Assembly (NCBI GenBank): GCA_030248215.1
Contig: JASANG010002748.1
Span: forward strand, 1-64,000
DNA: 64,000 nt
Source: Enoplolaimus lenunculus
Lineage: Eukaryota; Nematoda; Enoplea; Enoplida; Thoracostomopsidae
Reading direction: 5' to 3'
The notes below the pieces were generated by a model. The model saw nothing but the letters and a program-made list of their open reading frames with translations. It was not told the DNA's origin and made no database searches. Each line of letters starts with the position of its first letter. Within the stretch, counting starts at the first letter, position 1. Made by a program: the position numbers and the translations under genes. Of this stretch, positions 25,301 through 36,300 are shown one piece after another.

Positions 25301-25700
25301 CCAAGCCTCGTTTTCTAGCCGGTTGGTTTGTTGGTCTACTAGTGTCAGTTGTCAAAACAGGTTTCTCTTTGGGATCGTAGCTCACACTGGCGGACTGATC
25401 CGGGTATAACGTTCGCACTTCAGGAGCTGATGAAATCGGTTCAATACTTTCGTCTTCATCAATCGCTTTGACTTAAATTATATTGGCTGTAATGCAGAGA
25501 CATGACTTTGGTCGACCTCTCACTTAAGTCGATGTTTGCGAAATTTCGTTCATTGTTTTACCTGTTTCGTGATTATTCACTTGCAGAGGTTACAGGCCTT
25601 AGAACAAAGGGGTCCCCACCACAAAAGTTGACGGAAGCCTTCACTCCTGCCTGTTCCAGCACTTGAAAAGTTGGCGCTTTTTCTACTTCCCTCTGCATTA
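18096..25700 (-). CDS. Single-LIM-domain protein, about 850 residues, about 11 exons
   Basis: A complete-looking minus-strand gene whose family I do not recognise. Supported exons (high to low): 25700-25581 (ATG at 25698), 25471-25239, 23612-23092, 22936-22661, 22185-22021, about 21965-21845, 21685-21488, 20828-20691, 20090-19886, 19345-19091, 18379-18096 (stop TAG). The N-terminus is polar; the middle is charged and helical; the C-terminus has a full LIM domain followed by 70 polar residues. Most junctions are in phase. Exon 3 to 4 is not: the best donor (after 23092) is phase 2 and exon 4 needs phase 0, so a tiny exon is missing or the donor is the phase-0 GTACGA about 65 bp earlier. Exon 6 ends and the exon 8-9 and 9-10 sites are uncertain. 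LIM domains bind proteins, often at actin or adhesion sites. It is divergent from twitchin, 6.9 kb away. Confidence 0.8.
19886..20828 (-). CDS. LIM protein exons 8-9
   Basis: Exon 8 (TTTTAG acceptor before 20828) encodes VFEFLNKDRMLHLSDIESIL and KKMLDENKIDRFTKDATL, an amphipathic segment in phase with exon 7. Its donor is either GTAAAG (phase 1, after 20696) or GTAAAA (phase 0, after 20691). Exon 9 is polar and Gly/Ser/His-rich (VNHKRSGGSNPIGSSFDFM) and fits phase 0 from acceptor GAGCAG at 20090. Its 3' end is uncertain; GTCAAA after 19886 restores the phase needed by the LIM exon but is a weak donor. A second open frame over 19778-20002 is probably a shadow. Confidence 0.6.
20175..20295 (+). 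repeat. Degraded relative of the 34.1-34.7 kb coding-like fragment
   Basis: Shares GTTTGATTTTTACGAGTG with 34568-34585 and a CCTCCCATTATGGGGG-like block matching CTCCTATAATGGCGGGG at 34624-34640. It lies between exons 8 and 9 of the LIM gene, on the opposite strand to that gene. Confidence 0.5.
21325..21495. mobile_element. TTAGGC-bearing MITE, family 4, at the LIM gene exon 7 donor
   Basis: Inverted ends ACGGCCAATGTAAAGAACAT and TACATGGGCCGAGTTACATT (then GGCC). The middle has four tandem TAAGCC units (TTAGGC on the other strand) and GTAAGCTTAC. Its right end supplies the GCCAAT|GTAACT splice donor of LIM-gene exon 7 (minus strand). Confidence 0.75.
21488..23612 (-). CDS. LIM protein exons 3-7: charged helical middle region
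   Basis: Exon 3 (521 bp) carries HEKESVKQDPNYLLSRILSH through YSRIITAFAFDVRIPFQFVE, alternating charged and aliphatic residues typical of helical bundles. Exon 4 (92 codons, phase 0 at both ends) contains ITKRFRNYLGEQPTVTLEEL. Exon 5 has IRAQIAANIANQTRRQ and a strong GTAAGT donor. Exon 6 appears to follow a very short intron (about 56 bp) and reads YMKALDRFLVNVLDPSASIR. Exon 7 has RQILQRLLKNLENELKQRRD, a likely coiled coil, ending LRDLAN. No catalytic motif seen. I cannot assign a known fold. Confidence 0.75.
24587..25015. repeat. TTAGGC-type fragment and GCAGCTGCAACTTGCA inverted repeats
   Basis: 24587-24720 holds GCCCCACATTTAAGG and CCTAAACCTAAACC. From 24735 the word GCAGCTGCAACTTGCA appears and returns inverted at about 24990 (CTTGCAGCTGCAAGTG), enclosing about 270 bp. 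Intronic in the LIM gene (between exons 2 and 3). No coding signal. Confidence 0.5.
25239..25700 (-). CDS. LIM protein exons 1-2: start and polar N-terminal region
   Basis: Exon 1 follows the acceptor TTTCAG by two bases: ATG at 25698, MQREVEKAPTFQVLEQAG, ending after 25581 (CAA|GTGAAT, phase 1). Exon 2 completes the split codon and reads KAIDEDESIEPISSAPEV then SYDPKEKPVLTTDTSRP and GLQVSAMVRGMDQGVQVDY, ending at a strong donor (TAT|GTAAGC). No domain is recognisable. The acceptor placed right before ATG mirrors twitchin and fits a non-coding first exon or a trans-spliced leader. Confidence 0.75.
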
Positions 25701-26741
25701 CTGAAATGTGACTAAATTCCGTAAGTGCGTTATACTTGCGTGGAATAGAGCAAGTAAACGTTTTAAGAATCAAAACAAAACTACGTCGCTGTTAGGATGT
25801 TCTATTAAACGACTCGATGTTGACATTATTGCAATAGTGTGCCACCTACTTTGCTTTACGTGGTACAAAATGTGCAGCGCATCTTGCATTTTTGCATGAA
25901 CTGCAGTTGGCCCAAAATGCATCACACGTTTTGTATATTCTTTTCTACACAGAATGTACTAGGTCGTGTACTACTGTTAATCACACAAATGGTATTCTTT
26001 TGACATTTTAGAGCTTAATTTTTAAAGAAAATAGGGATTCATAGCGGGTATTAATATATGATTTTAAAAAATTTTGAAATCTGTAGCGGAAGAAACGTAG
26101 AATTTTTTTATACAAACAGTAAATAAAATATCAATATATGCCAGAAACGGCCCGTAGTGAAAACTTTTAATCCAAATCACCAAATGTCTTACTATGCGGT
26201 TTTTTGGCACAATTGAACAGTAAATAAATTGTTGCAAGGCATATACTGAGCGCTGCGAGAAGCGTTATCATGTCCTCGGACGCAATCGCCTTTTCTATTG
26301 GACTCGGCGCCTGGTCTTCTAACATCGTATCGGCAGGCTAATATATGAATAGTATTAAAACTACGAGTAATTGCGAGAACAGTCTCTGAAAATAAATACA
26401 TTTTGTTTCGCGGCTGCCTCTATTTCATTTTGGCATCTGCGATTAAAATCAAGCAACACACAAATTAAATCATGGATTTCAGCTAATGGATAAAGGTTGC
26501 GCTAAACTTTTCTGTGCCACACGTCGCAGAGAGACGCTAAACTAAGCTTTCGGCGCCGTGCGCTACAAATATTAGTAAATTTTGGATGCGACGTGCTCCG
26601 CAGCTGGTTATGACAGCGTAGTTGTTATTTATTATTTTGATCTGAGTTTCAGTCAAAGTTGGATTCACTTGAAAACAGTGAGTGGTATTTTTTGGGGATT
26701 ATATATAATAAATTGGATGGACCAGGAAAGACACTTTTCAG

Positions 26742-27164
26742 GGTTGAGGGGGGTAATAAGAGGGGGTCCCCATTTTGAGTGCAAATCAATACGAGTCCGT
26801 ATCCCTAATACGAGTGCGTAAGTAGATAGAGTGCCTAAACCCTGATATTAGTCCATAAATGTCAATTATCGCTAATTGTAGTGCATAAATGACTCCACGG
26901 CCAAATAAAGTTGAGTTCGAACCTTCAAAGCATACTTAAGTTTTGAAAGTACATTCCTGAGTATAACCTTGCATTCCGCTCAACCTGTTGACACAGGACA
27001 AATAAACGTTCAATTCAACTGATTGTTGCAATACCGGATATATATCAGTAACGAAGGGTGGCGCAAGGCGGGTCAAAAATAACAGTCAGTAACCGAATAA
27101 CAGGGGTACCTTCTGAGAGGCCAAATAAATATCAGTCCCTCCCCCTCTTATTCGGTTACTACAG
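26742..27164. mobile_element. TA-flanked MITE, family 1, copy B
   Basis: Right end CTTATTCGGTTACTACAG followed by TA; the left end is degraded (GGTAATAAGAGGGGG). Lies in the region upstream of both the LIM gene and twitchin. Confidence 0.75.
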
Positions 27165-27602
27165 TACTAATCCAGATATCCGCTTCCGTAAAGTACGATG
27201 TCCGGAAATTTTATAACTTAACATCCACATCTGCCTAACATGCGTTTTCTAGTTTCGGTATTTAAATGATTATTCGATTTTGTTTTTGTTTTGCAATTGG
27301 TGCCTGCTTCCATCTCGTGACATTCAAATTCTCAATCAAGCCGCTAACGGTTGAGCCATACAGCGCAAGCAAGAACAAACCCTAAAGCGCTATATGCAGC
27401 TTGGTTTCTCTATGAAAAGCGCTCTAGGTACTTGTTAAACATTTTGGCCAATGGTAAATTTGAGACCTTTTAATAAAACATTCCTTAGCTAAGCCTACTA
27501 AAAACATAGGCTAGTCCCTTAAGATCACAAGAGCTAAAAGTTTAAAGTCAATTTGCAACGGCATTTTCACAAAGTATATCGTATGATTAACCAATTTGGT
27601 CT

Positions 27603-27687
27603 ACATGGGCCGTAGCCAGAGGGGACAAAACGAGGAGCTCATTAACTTTTAACAAGGTGAACTGGCTACTGGCCTGGGCCTACATGC
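27603..27687. repeat. Short GGGCCGTAGCCAG inverted-end element
   Basis: CATGGGCCGTAGCCAG at the left and CTGGCCTGGGCCTACATG at the right. Probably an internally deleted or related member of family 2. Confidence 0.5.
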
Positions 27688-28048
27688 ATCTGTTTGTCAC
27701 ATGCCAAAAAACTTTAATTTGATGAAATATATAGCAAAATCAAAAACTTTCATTTCAACAGTGTAGTGAAAGACAATGCAGAAACATAACGTCATTCTGC
27801 CTTAAAAACCATTTCAGACAGATTGCTAGTCAATACGCGAGACTTTTATTAAAATTCAAAAATATTCGGGTGAAGAACGTAGTAGAAACGCTAGTATAAA
27901 TCAAGCATAACCACAGTCTTGTAAATGTCAATTCTCTGTGTTTTTATTTATAAATTAAATCTTACATCTTAAAATACTTTGGGCCGAGAAAATTTCAGGA
28001 TGGCCGTGAGACAAGATTGCATGCTATTTCCACGCGAAAGTAAAAGTA

Positions 28049-28132
28049 CTGTATTTGACCCGAATAAGAGGGGGTAATATAAGGGGGGTCCTCATTTTGA
28101 GTCCCGATCAATAGGAGTCCGTATCTCTAAAA
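28049..28132. mobile_element. TA-flanked MITE, family 1, copy C (left end only)
   Basis: CTGTATTTGACCCGAATAAG followed by the family's first 80 bases, then unrelated sequence. Truncated copy. Confidence 0.7.
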
Positions 28133-28357
28133 AGACAATTTAAGGATTAGATTTAGGCTTTGGCTTAGACTTATGCTCTTCTTAAGCTAGTGCGCGAAGT
28201 GTACAAAATCCAAACCATATTGCTTCGTTGCAAATCGCAGCTTCTGTACTTTACCTACTGCGTGTTGCTTCAGCTGCCTTAAACTCAGCAGCCAGAGATG
28301 TACAAATTTTGTGAGATTTTGTTCTGCTGGAACTTTGCTGATAACCAAAATGCAGCA

Positions 28358-28520
28358 GGCCCGTAGCCAGCTCACCTTGCTATGGGGGGCTAAAATTTTC
28401 GAGGACGGGCATTTAGTGGTTTTAAATGACATACAAGTAAGGTTCAAAATTTTCCAAGGGGGGCAAAATTTTCCCAGTGGGGGACTGAGCCTCGCCTGGA
28501 CCAACCTTAGCTACGGGCCC
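28358..28520. mobile_element. MITE, family 2 (GGCCCGTAGCC ends), copy 1
   Basis: About 163 bp with inverted ends GGCCCGTAGCCAGCTC and CTTAGCTACGGGCC. The interior has G-runs (AAGGGGGG, GTGGGGGAC) and a poly-A/T rich core. Non-coding. Confidence 0.8.
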
Positions 28521-29897
28521 GAAACACACTCACAAAAACACACATTTGTGCAAAATCGCTCGGCTAAACTTTGAAAATAAGCGTCTTTAAAGCAGTCCCG
28601 GAAGCAAGGGGTGCCGTTCTCTGGTGAATCGTCGCCACCGCTCGGCTTTTCCAAAAGTTTTCTCCAGCGTCGAGCAAATTCTGTTTTTCTGTTCCAGCTG
28701 AAAATCTTCATACCACATTTGCTAACAAACCCTTGTTGCGCGGCTACGAGGATGCTTTTTTTATTATGTTCCTGTGTTATGTGTTTCTGTTTTTTGTTGT
28801 GTCTTTATAGAATTTTTTCGATGTTTTAAATCAGGGCATATTTGCATTGTAAATTCGACTTAAGATTTCGTTAGGCGTTTAACAAAAGACATATATTAAC
28901 GGACACTTACCGGTTTATATAGTTATATTTTTAGGTTTTATTCAATTGCGGACATGTTTGTGATTAAACTATACTGGGCTCATGTACCTTTGATCCATTT
29001 TTGATATTTTTCGATCTAGGCATAGAACTTAGAAATTTAGTCTTAAACGAAGGAGTTGGTTTTGACTTTAACCTGGCTTAAGCTTGTGTGGAAAACAAAC
29101 AAGAGCCATATGTTGAGTAAAAGTTGTATTTTCCGCAAAGATTTATTAATTTGGTGGAAATGTAACTATATCTCAAAGAGAAACTTCGCTCCGTTAGTGC
29201 GCTGCCTTATCGCTCCTGATTTTTATGATCTATTGGAATAATCTAATTTCACGTTTATAATTAATCCAATTACTCCGAGATAGGAAATGCTTAGTATCAG
29301 CACTCGACCATAACCGGTTGACGATTGTGCTTGAGCGAAGGATTCTCATGTGTTGCAGAGATTTTGCACTGTTGAAAAATGGCACGTAAAATGTTACAGG
29401 TTTACAGACTGATATTTACAGTGAAAGTAAATACAATGGTCATGTCTGGTAAGAACTGGAGTAACCGATCACTGTGAAAAATAACGTTTTGAAATAATCT
29501 TTGAGACAGGTCTCAGGTTGGGTGAGACTGCTTTTGCATTTATTAATTGAACGCTTTGAATATCATCATTTTGAAAAACAAAATAGTTTACAGCAGATAT
29601 GTATATAAATTCCTTAAATTTGCCAATTTAATGTCTGCGAAATCTGAAACTACACAACGGCTACCGCTGACCCGGTCATAAATCGACTTATTGTTCATTT
29701 TGACAACATAAAAATAGTCAAAACTGACAGTTTAAAATATTTATTTTTAATATTTTTCGCGAAAGTTTGGGTCAATATTTTTGGACAACCTCGTGGCGTC
29801 ACAATTTTTGCGTTGGAAAAGGTTCTTTTCGAGTTTTTTACCCGCTGCCAACCTTCCGTTGACACAAGCTATGTGACAAGTAGCATGCAAAACACGG

Positions 29898-30078
29898 CTC
29901 ATGTTACTTTAACGGGCGTCCAGGTTTCCGGGGGTTACAAAAGAGTAGGTTTAGATTCTAGATTACATTTTTGTGCTTAGGCTTAGGCTTAGGCTTAGGA
30001 ACACATTTTTGCAAGGCTTAGGCTTAGACTTAGAAATACGCTTAATCTGCTGTTACTCCCCTTAAAGTAACATTGACC
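29898..30078. mobile_element. TTAGGC-bearing MITE, family 4, with perfect telomere-like run
   Basis: Ends CATGTTACTTTAACGGGC and CCCCTTAAAGTAACATTG are inverted. At 29977-29999 there are almost four perfect TTAGGC units, with two more after 30017. Lies upstream of twitchin. Confidence 0.75.
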
Positions 30079-30898
30079 CAAAACCCGATAATATTTACGT
30101 AGATTTTTTTACATTATCTGGTTTTGCGTTCTATACGTGGTAACTATAAAAATACCGAATCATTTTGGTAGTACGGTAAAAATATTTGCCCCTCAGACAC
30201 ACAATTCAGCTATATAGCGTGTGTGTTTTGCGTTTAAAAGTGCCATTTTAACGTTAGCAATCAAGAGTTAATATGTTCCGAACACTGTACGCTGCCACTG
30301 ATTAACAGTTGGAAAATGTTTCAGCTGGTTCGCACTTTATACATAATAGTTTATAACGTTAAATTTGCACATTTTCGGGTACCCAGTCTGCATCAACACC
30401 GCCTTGCTCAGTAACGAATCAGCCATAAGAGGGGTTTACCACACATTTGATTGAGAACTGAGGTAGTTAAAAGTTACGGTTCACGATGTATATATATTGT
30501 TTTGTCTGTTTTATGCTTTATTTTATTATAGATATTTAGTTTCATTCGAAACTTTGGTTTGTTTTTGCATAAAATACGACCGACGCTATACTTGACGACT
30601 CAAACATATTGCAATTTTTAACCCAGTCTTATATACAGTCTGTTGTTTGCTGCAGAAACCGTTTCATCCGCTACTGCTACCACCATCCTACATTGTATAT
30701 TACCTGAGAGTTTGTCTCAAGTTCTCCGGGTTTAATGTTCCAAACGAGAGTGTCTGTCAAAAAAATCTCCACTTTACCCTCACAATTTCTGAGGGTATTT
30801 GTTAATAAATTGTTGTGTGTACAACTCACATATTAATATTGTACAGTGGCCGCAACAATAATATATACAAATTCACAGTGAATGCATAAAGCTAACGA

Positions 30899-31380
30899 TA
30901 TATAAAAACAGCTAAACTCTTCGCTCGTTGCTGAACAAAACGGCAACGTACACCATTTTGTATATTTTACGCCAATTCGTGGCGGTTCTGTAGCAACAGC
31001 AACAGCAACAACAAAAATAACAATTGCAGTTTAATACCGATGTAGTAGTGTCCAATATTTTCTATTTTTCTACCTTTTAATACTTCAATTGGACGTTAGT
31101 ACTCGTTATTTCCAAAGCCTGCCGCACCCGTCGTCTGCTTTACATCTCTAGTTACTTTTTTTACCCGTTTGAACAGTTACACTTGTACCCATACCGGCTT
31201 TCTCTTACCCAGCTGACGTGAACTTACGTTTCCAACCGCTCTTCATTCAACTTTAGACATTGTGAATTTTGGTTTTCCCCTATTACATTTTGCATCGTCG
31301 CTTTCAAAGTCATTATTTATCTCAAGCGAACTTTGGCACTGTATTTTGATATCTAAGACGAAAAGACTACATTAAACAAG
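30899..31380 (+). promoter_or_regulatory. Possible twitchin core promoter and non-coding first exon
   Basis: TATATAAAAAC at 30899-30909 is a TATA-like site. The next 450 bp lacks a long frame and ends in a good donor (AACAAG|GTAAAT after 31380), which could join the acceptor at 32644 just before the twitchin ATG. Purely positional; TATA-like words are common in such AT-rich DNA. Confidence 0.2.
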
Positions 31381-32171
31381 GTAAATAGCACTAACATGTT
31401 GCAGAATGACTTGCGTACACCAGGTAACTTTTCGGTTGTACAACGCAGCAATGTAGACCCTCCGGTTGACTTTGGGAGAGAGCCTCAGCAGATACTTGGC
31501 ATGTCATTGCAGCGTGCAATGCAGTACAGTAGGTATTGCACAGCGATTGCCCGATCGCTACTTTCCTTGATTTAATGAAAATATTTTTTACAGTACAGCT
31601 GTTGAAACAAGTTTACCTGGTGAATGCAAGTTTTCATAGAGACCACACTGTTCTAGTGAACGTATTCGAGTTTGCCCAAAACGTTCAACCATATTAGATG
31701 CTTAAATTAGTGACTAGTTCCTTCCTCGTGATTTAGGAGTAAGCATTCAGGTCCGAATATTCGTTTACGTTTCGCTAATAAATGTTTCAAATGAAAAGGT
31801 ATGTATTGGTTTGCCAGTATAACACGAAACAGCGTCTATATGTTGCACAGGCCTGTCGTTAACCCAATATTTGTTTTGCACTAAATTCGTATGACAAAAA
31901 CCAACAGGAAATTAATCGCTGCAGTGTCATGAGCATAAAACCGTACGGCAGACAGCTAAGATCGAGATATAGCAAACTTGCCAAGTTTTTGTGCGCGCTA
32001 TGACTGATATATTTTCAGCTTAAGGCGGGCGTTAGCGAACGTTGAAATTTGATTATATAACTGAATGATTTCTAATTGTATAAGCTGAAATAATTGATGA
32101 TACAATTATGATAGGATCGTTTCAGGAGAACAGAAGTTGGAAATGATTACTGTATATACTTAAATTAATTA

Positions 32172-32568
32172 CTGTGGTGACCCGAATAAGACGGGGACTG
32201 ATATTTATTTGGCCTCTCCAGAGGGTACCCCTGTTATTCGGATGCGGACCGTTATTTATTTTTAACCCGCCCTCTGGCGCACTTCGTTACCAATATATAT
32301 CCGGTATTGCAACTATCCGTTGAATTAAACGCGTATTTGTCTTGTATCAAAAGAAGTGCACTTTAAAATTTCAAACACAAGATTACGTATTTGGTCCACT
32401 AGTCATTAATGCGCTTCAATTAGAGATAATTGACATTTATGGACTCTAATTGGGGTTTACGGTCTCTATCCGCTTACAGACTCTTATTAGAGATATGGAC
32501 TCTTAATGATTAGGACTCTAAATGGGGATCCCCCTCTTATTACCCTCCTCTTCTTCGGGTCACTACAG
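32172..32568. mobile_element. TA-flanked MITE, family 1, copy D, just upstream of twitchin
   Basis: Full-length copy with both inverted ends (CTGTGGTGACCCGAATAAG ... GGGTCACTACAG). Its right end is 78 bp before the twitchin ATG and about 75 bp before the acceptor of exon 1, so it lies within the upstream intron or the leader region. Confidence 0.85.
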
Positions 32569-32645
32569 TTCAGCCTGAGACACTTTTGCTTTGTAACTGC
32601 GTCAAATTTAACTCTAAAAGTCAACAGTTGTTACTTTATTGCAGA

Positions 32646-33375
32646 ATGCCTGCTGGTAAAACACCTAAATTTACTCAAAAACCTAAAATAAAGCAAGTCG
32701 CTGATGGGAACTTGCTCATGGAATGCCAGCTGGAAGCGCAGCCGGAACCGACAATTAAATGGTTTCATGGCGCTGATCAGTTGGCTGAGTCTGGCCGGTA
32801 TGAAATGAAAATGGCCACCAAACCGGACGATGTTTACATTGCGACGCTGCTCATAAAGGTAAGTTAGCCACATTTCTGTGCAAAACTCCGCCACCCTTTG
32901 TTAGTGATATATATCCGGTATTGCAAATATCCGATGAATTAAACGTTTAATTCTCTTGTATCAAAAGCTTGAGCGATAATGCGAGGTTATAATACTAGGG
33001 AAGTACTTTTAAATCTTAAGTATGCTTTAAAGTTTCGAACCCAACTACTATATATTGGTCGTGTAGTAATTGAATATGCAGTACAATTAGGAATAATTGG
33101 CATTTACGGACTCCAATTAGGTTTTAGGTACTCTATCTGCTTGCGGATTGTTAAGAATGCGGGTTCCTATTAATTGGGACTCAAAATTTGGACCCCCTCT
33201 CTTATTCCCCTCTTTTATTCGCGTCACTAGAGTAATGCAATAAAAACAAGTTAACGTTAACGAGTGTCAAATATACTTTAGGAACCGACTGCATCAGATG
33301 GCGGGTCGTATAAGTGTTCAGCATCGAACAGTCTTGGAGAATCGAATGCGAACATTAATTTAAATTTTGCCGGCG
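32646..33375 (+). CDS. unc-22: Twitchin exons 1-2: start codon and Ig domain 1 (residues 1-102)
   Basis: The protein opens MPAGKTPKFTQKPKIKQ, the same style of start as UNC-22. Exon 1 has the B-strand cysteine (LLMECQLE) and the core tryptophan (TIKWF). Exon 2 has the F-strand motif DGGSYKC and the closing strand ESNANINLNF, so this is a complete I-set Ig domain split by one phase-0 intron. The acceptor AG is at 32643-32644, a single base before ATG, so the 5' end is a non-coding exon or a trans-spliced leader. The short intron is largely filled by a truncated copy of the TA-flanked MITE family. Confidence 0.93.
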
Positions 33376-36300
33376 GTAAGTTTGAAATCTACTGCTCTCG
33401 GTTGCTTGGAACACTCAACTTTGAATTCGTGTTCAATCATTAATAGCAAATATAAAAATGCATAATAATGCTAATATATTTCTTTACACAACAGAATGAA
33501 CCAACCGCAGTTTTTAATTATGTTTCACTAATCAATTACACACACTTCGTAGCAACTGGTATATAGCAAAAACTCTATTAGTTTTGATAATTTATTTCGC
33601 CCTTTTAAACGCATAAATGTTCGGCCGTTTTAGAATTTACGAAGAATCTAGAAAATTATGGTGTTTCCTGTTTTTTATCTCAATGTTTTTTCCGCTGTTG
33701 ACTTTGAAAAACAGCAAATTTTTAGGCTGGGATCAGCGCTTCGCAGTTACAGTTCGCCACTCCTGGTAAACTTGACGTTTTCGGGATGGTGTCTTCATGG
33801 CAGTTTGTCCTTTCTAAAATCTTCCCTAAAAAGAATCATGGATCCGCCACTGCGCTGATAACATTTGCGTATATTTTTCAATTATTTCTTGTGTTTGGAC
33901 ATGACCGATTTCGAGTTTTTAGACTCAAATTTCGATTGCATTTTGTCTAACGGTCACAATTATAAACACGAAGAACAGCTCACTTTTAAACCGCTCAAAC
34001 ATTGACTATGAAAAAACAACGGTTCTTGTTTACTTAAATACAAGTGATAATTTGATAAATGGAAAAACTTAATTCCGATATTTGTACAGCAGTGTGGCAT
34101 GGACACTTTTTACTTTCCAATCAAGGGGGCTGCCGCAGTCCAACCTCTTTTTAAAGAAATCTTAAACAGAATAGGGTGTGGCAGGCTTGATGTTGGACAG
34201 CGTCCCATGAGGCATAGGGTCCGTAAAACTGCGGGCGGTTCAGGGGGCGGCAACCTCCTTGTAAAAAGTGTCCATACCAAACTATTGTATAAAGTGTGCA
34301 CAAGTATCAATGATCTTGAACCAGCACTAAAAAAGGATACACTTATCGAGACCCGTTTTGTGTTAATCACTGTGGCGCTCATCGATCAAATCAGGGCCCC
34401 ATGTGATCTCCCAGCCCTCTATGTTTACCGAGGACCCTGTGACTTTTCTAGAGACCATGATCTCGAAGTAAAAATATCCAATGCGGAACTTAGTCAAAAA
34501 ATATGCGTAGTGGCACATATTTGATCATACGTTTAAAGAATTTGGCGGCATTGAAACGAACCCTGTTTGGTTTGATTTTTACGAGTGTGTCTACAACATT
34601 CATTGGTTCAATTGGAGTGGCGCTCCTCCTATAATGGCGGGGTCAGTGCTAAATATTGAGACTACACTGAGCAATGATAAAAACATCAGTTTCGCTAATT
34701 GCTCTACTATTTGCAAATGGTTTGCTCTGGTTTCACAGAACATAATGTGAACATTATTGCTAGCACTGGTATATCTTGTTTTAGGTGAAGAAAAGAAAAC
34801 AAGCGGGCCAGTATTTGTCGGCAAACCACGCATTATTCCGGTTGATGGAGGGGTTCGAATTTTAATGGAATGTCGAGTCAAATCCGTCGGCAGTACCCCT
34901 GTTGCCACATGGTTCAAGGTGAGCAGTGGCAGCTTGGATAAAGCTATTTTCAAAAGTGAATGACAGGACTCGCTCAACAGACAAATCTCGTGGATTATGA
35001 AGAGTGCTCGTTTGCATAACGTTTTGTTCTATTGAACTGTTTCCCTAATGAATATTTTTTATTTCATCTCAAAGATAACTTCAAGTTAGAATTCGAATCA
35101 CCAGGCTTTTTGCTATAAGACTTTGTACCTTCACCGTTCAGTTATAGGAACTGGTCGTTCGAGCCCAAGCGAGACTTCAAGTATAGTACATATTTTGTAC
35201 TGTACATACATGTATTAATTGACAAACACTGCGCATTTGTACTCATGTACAACTTGCGCAATTAAAATGTGTCTTTGTTATACTTAATGCAAGAAAGGAT
35301 TAAGCACCCTGATTTTTTGACAAAAAGCTTGCGCAAAATGTTATAATACATAGTAGTCAGACAAGTATTTTGTTTGTTAGTTTTATGACTGTTTCAGGAT
35401 AATGCCGCAGTTGACAGTGGACCACGATTCAATACAGTATTCAAAAAAGAAGAAGACGATAACTATTTGATTCAACTCGAAATTAGAGTAAATAGTTTGT
35501 TGTTACTGCGTATGCGCGTGTTTGCATTTACAACCATTCTGTAGGTGGGCACCGTGATGCAGCTATAAATATCTGTCACAACGACCGAGTAAAATACACA
35601 AGTGCAAAAACCCTGCTAGCGAGAAGCCTAATGCTATTTTAGTACTAAATCTAAATAATTATTTTGTGTCAATGTAGGGAGATATTAGGTTCCTGTTGAG
35701 TCCTGTGACTTGAGTGCTACGTATATTTAAAATCGTTCATGTAAATATAAATTAGCCATTATAGGATCCATTGGCAACCGATGCTGGCCAATACAGATGT
35801 AACATCAAAAATGATCTTGGTGAAACAAACGCAAATTTAACTCTAAATTTTGAGCGTAAGTTGTTTGTTTGTTAGTTTGATGTCAGTTATGAATTAAGCA
35901 GAATATCGCAAAAATATTTTTGCGGTTTATTCATTGACAGATGAACAAATTCTCCAGCCAAATTGTGGGTAGACGTAAACTTTTAAAGAGCGGTCTAAAA
36001 ATTGTAGCGGACAAGTTTTTGTAAACAATACATTGCCGAAACAAAAAGTTTCAAGGGAGTAATACACTGCAAACTCTGTGGAGAAGAATATGCAATTTAT
36101 GCCGTATCGCGTGGTACAAACTGTACCAGAACGCGTTGCATTCTTACCACCATTCTCAATTAGAGTGGGCAAGTGTTGATTGCGCCTTTGAATAGAAAAT
36201 AAGGTTATAAGAAGAGCCATTAGTCTGTTTGAGTTTACTCAACTGGTGTAAGTTCAAAAAACCTGCAATGTTTAAACCCTAAATAAGGGGTGGTTGGTCA

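Larger units (their letters stand above)
25701..32171. other. Divergent upstream region between the LIM gene and twitchin
   Basis: 6.5 kb with family 1 copies B and C, family 2 copy 1, a short GGGCCGTAGCCAG element, a family 4 element with TTAGGC runs and a CAACAG microsatellite near 30990-31010. The region must contain the control sequences of both genes but I cannot single out muscle enhancers by eye. Confidence 0.5.

Noticed and set aside
32631-32894. Minus-strand frame opposite twitchin exon 1
   Set aside because: Shadow of the coding exon; no splice or start support.
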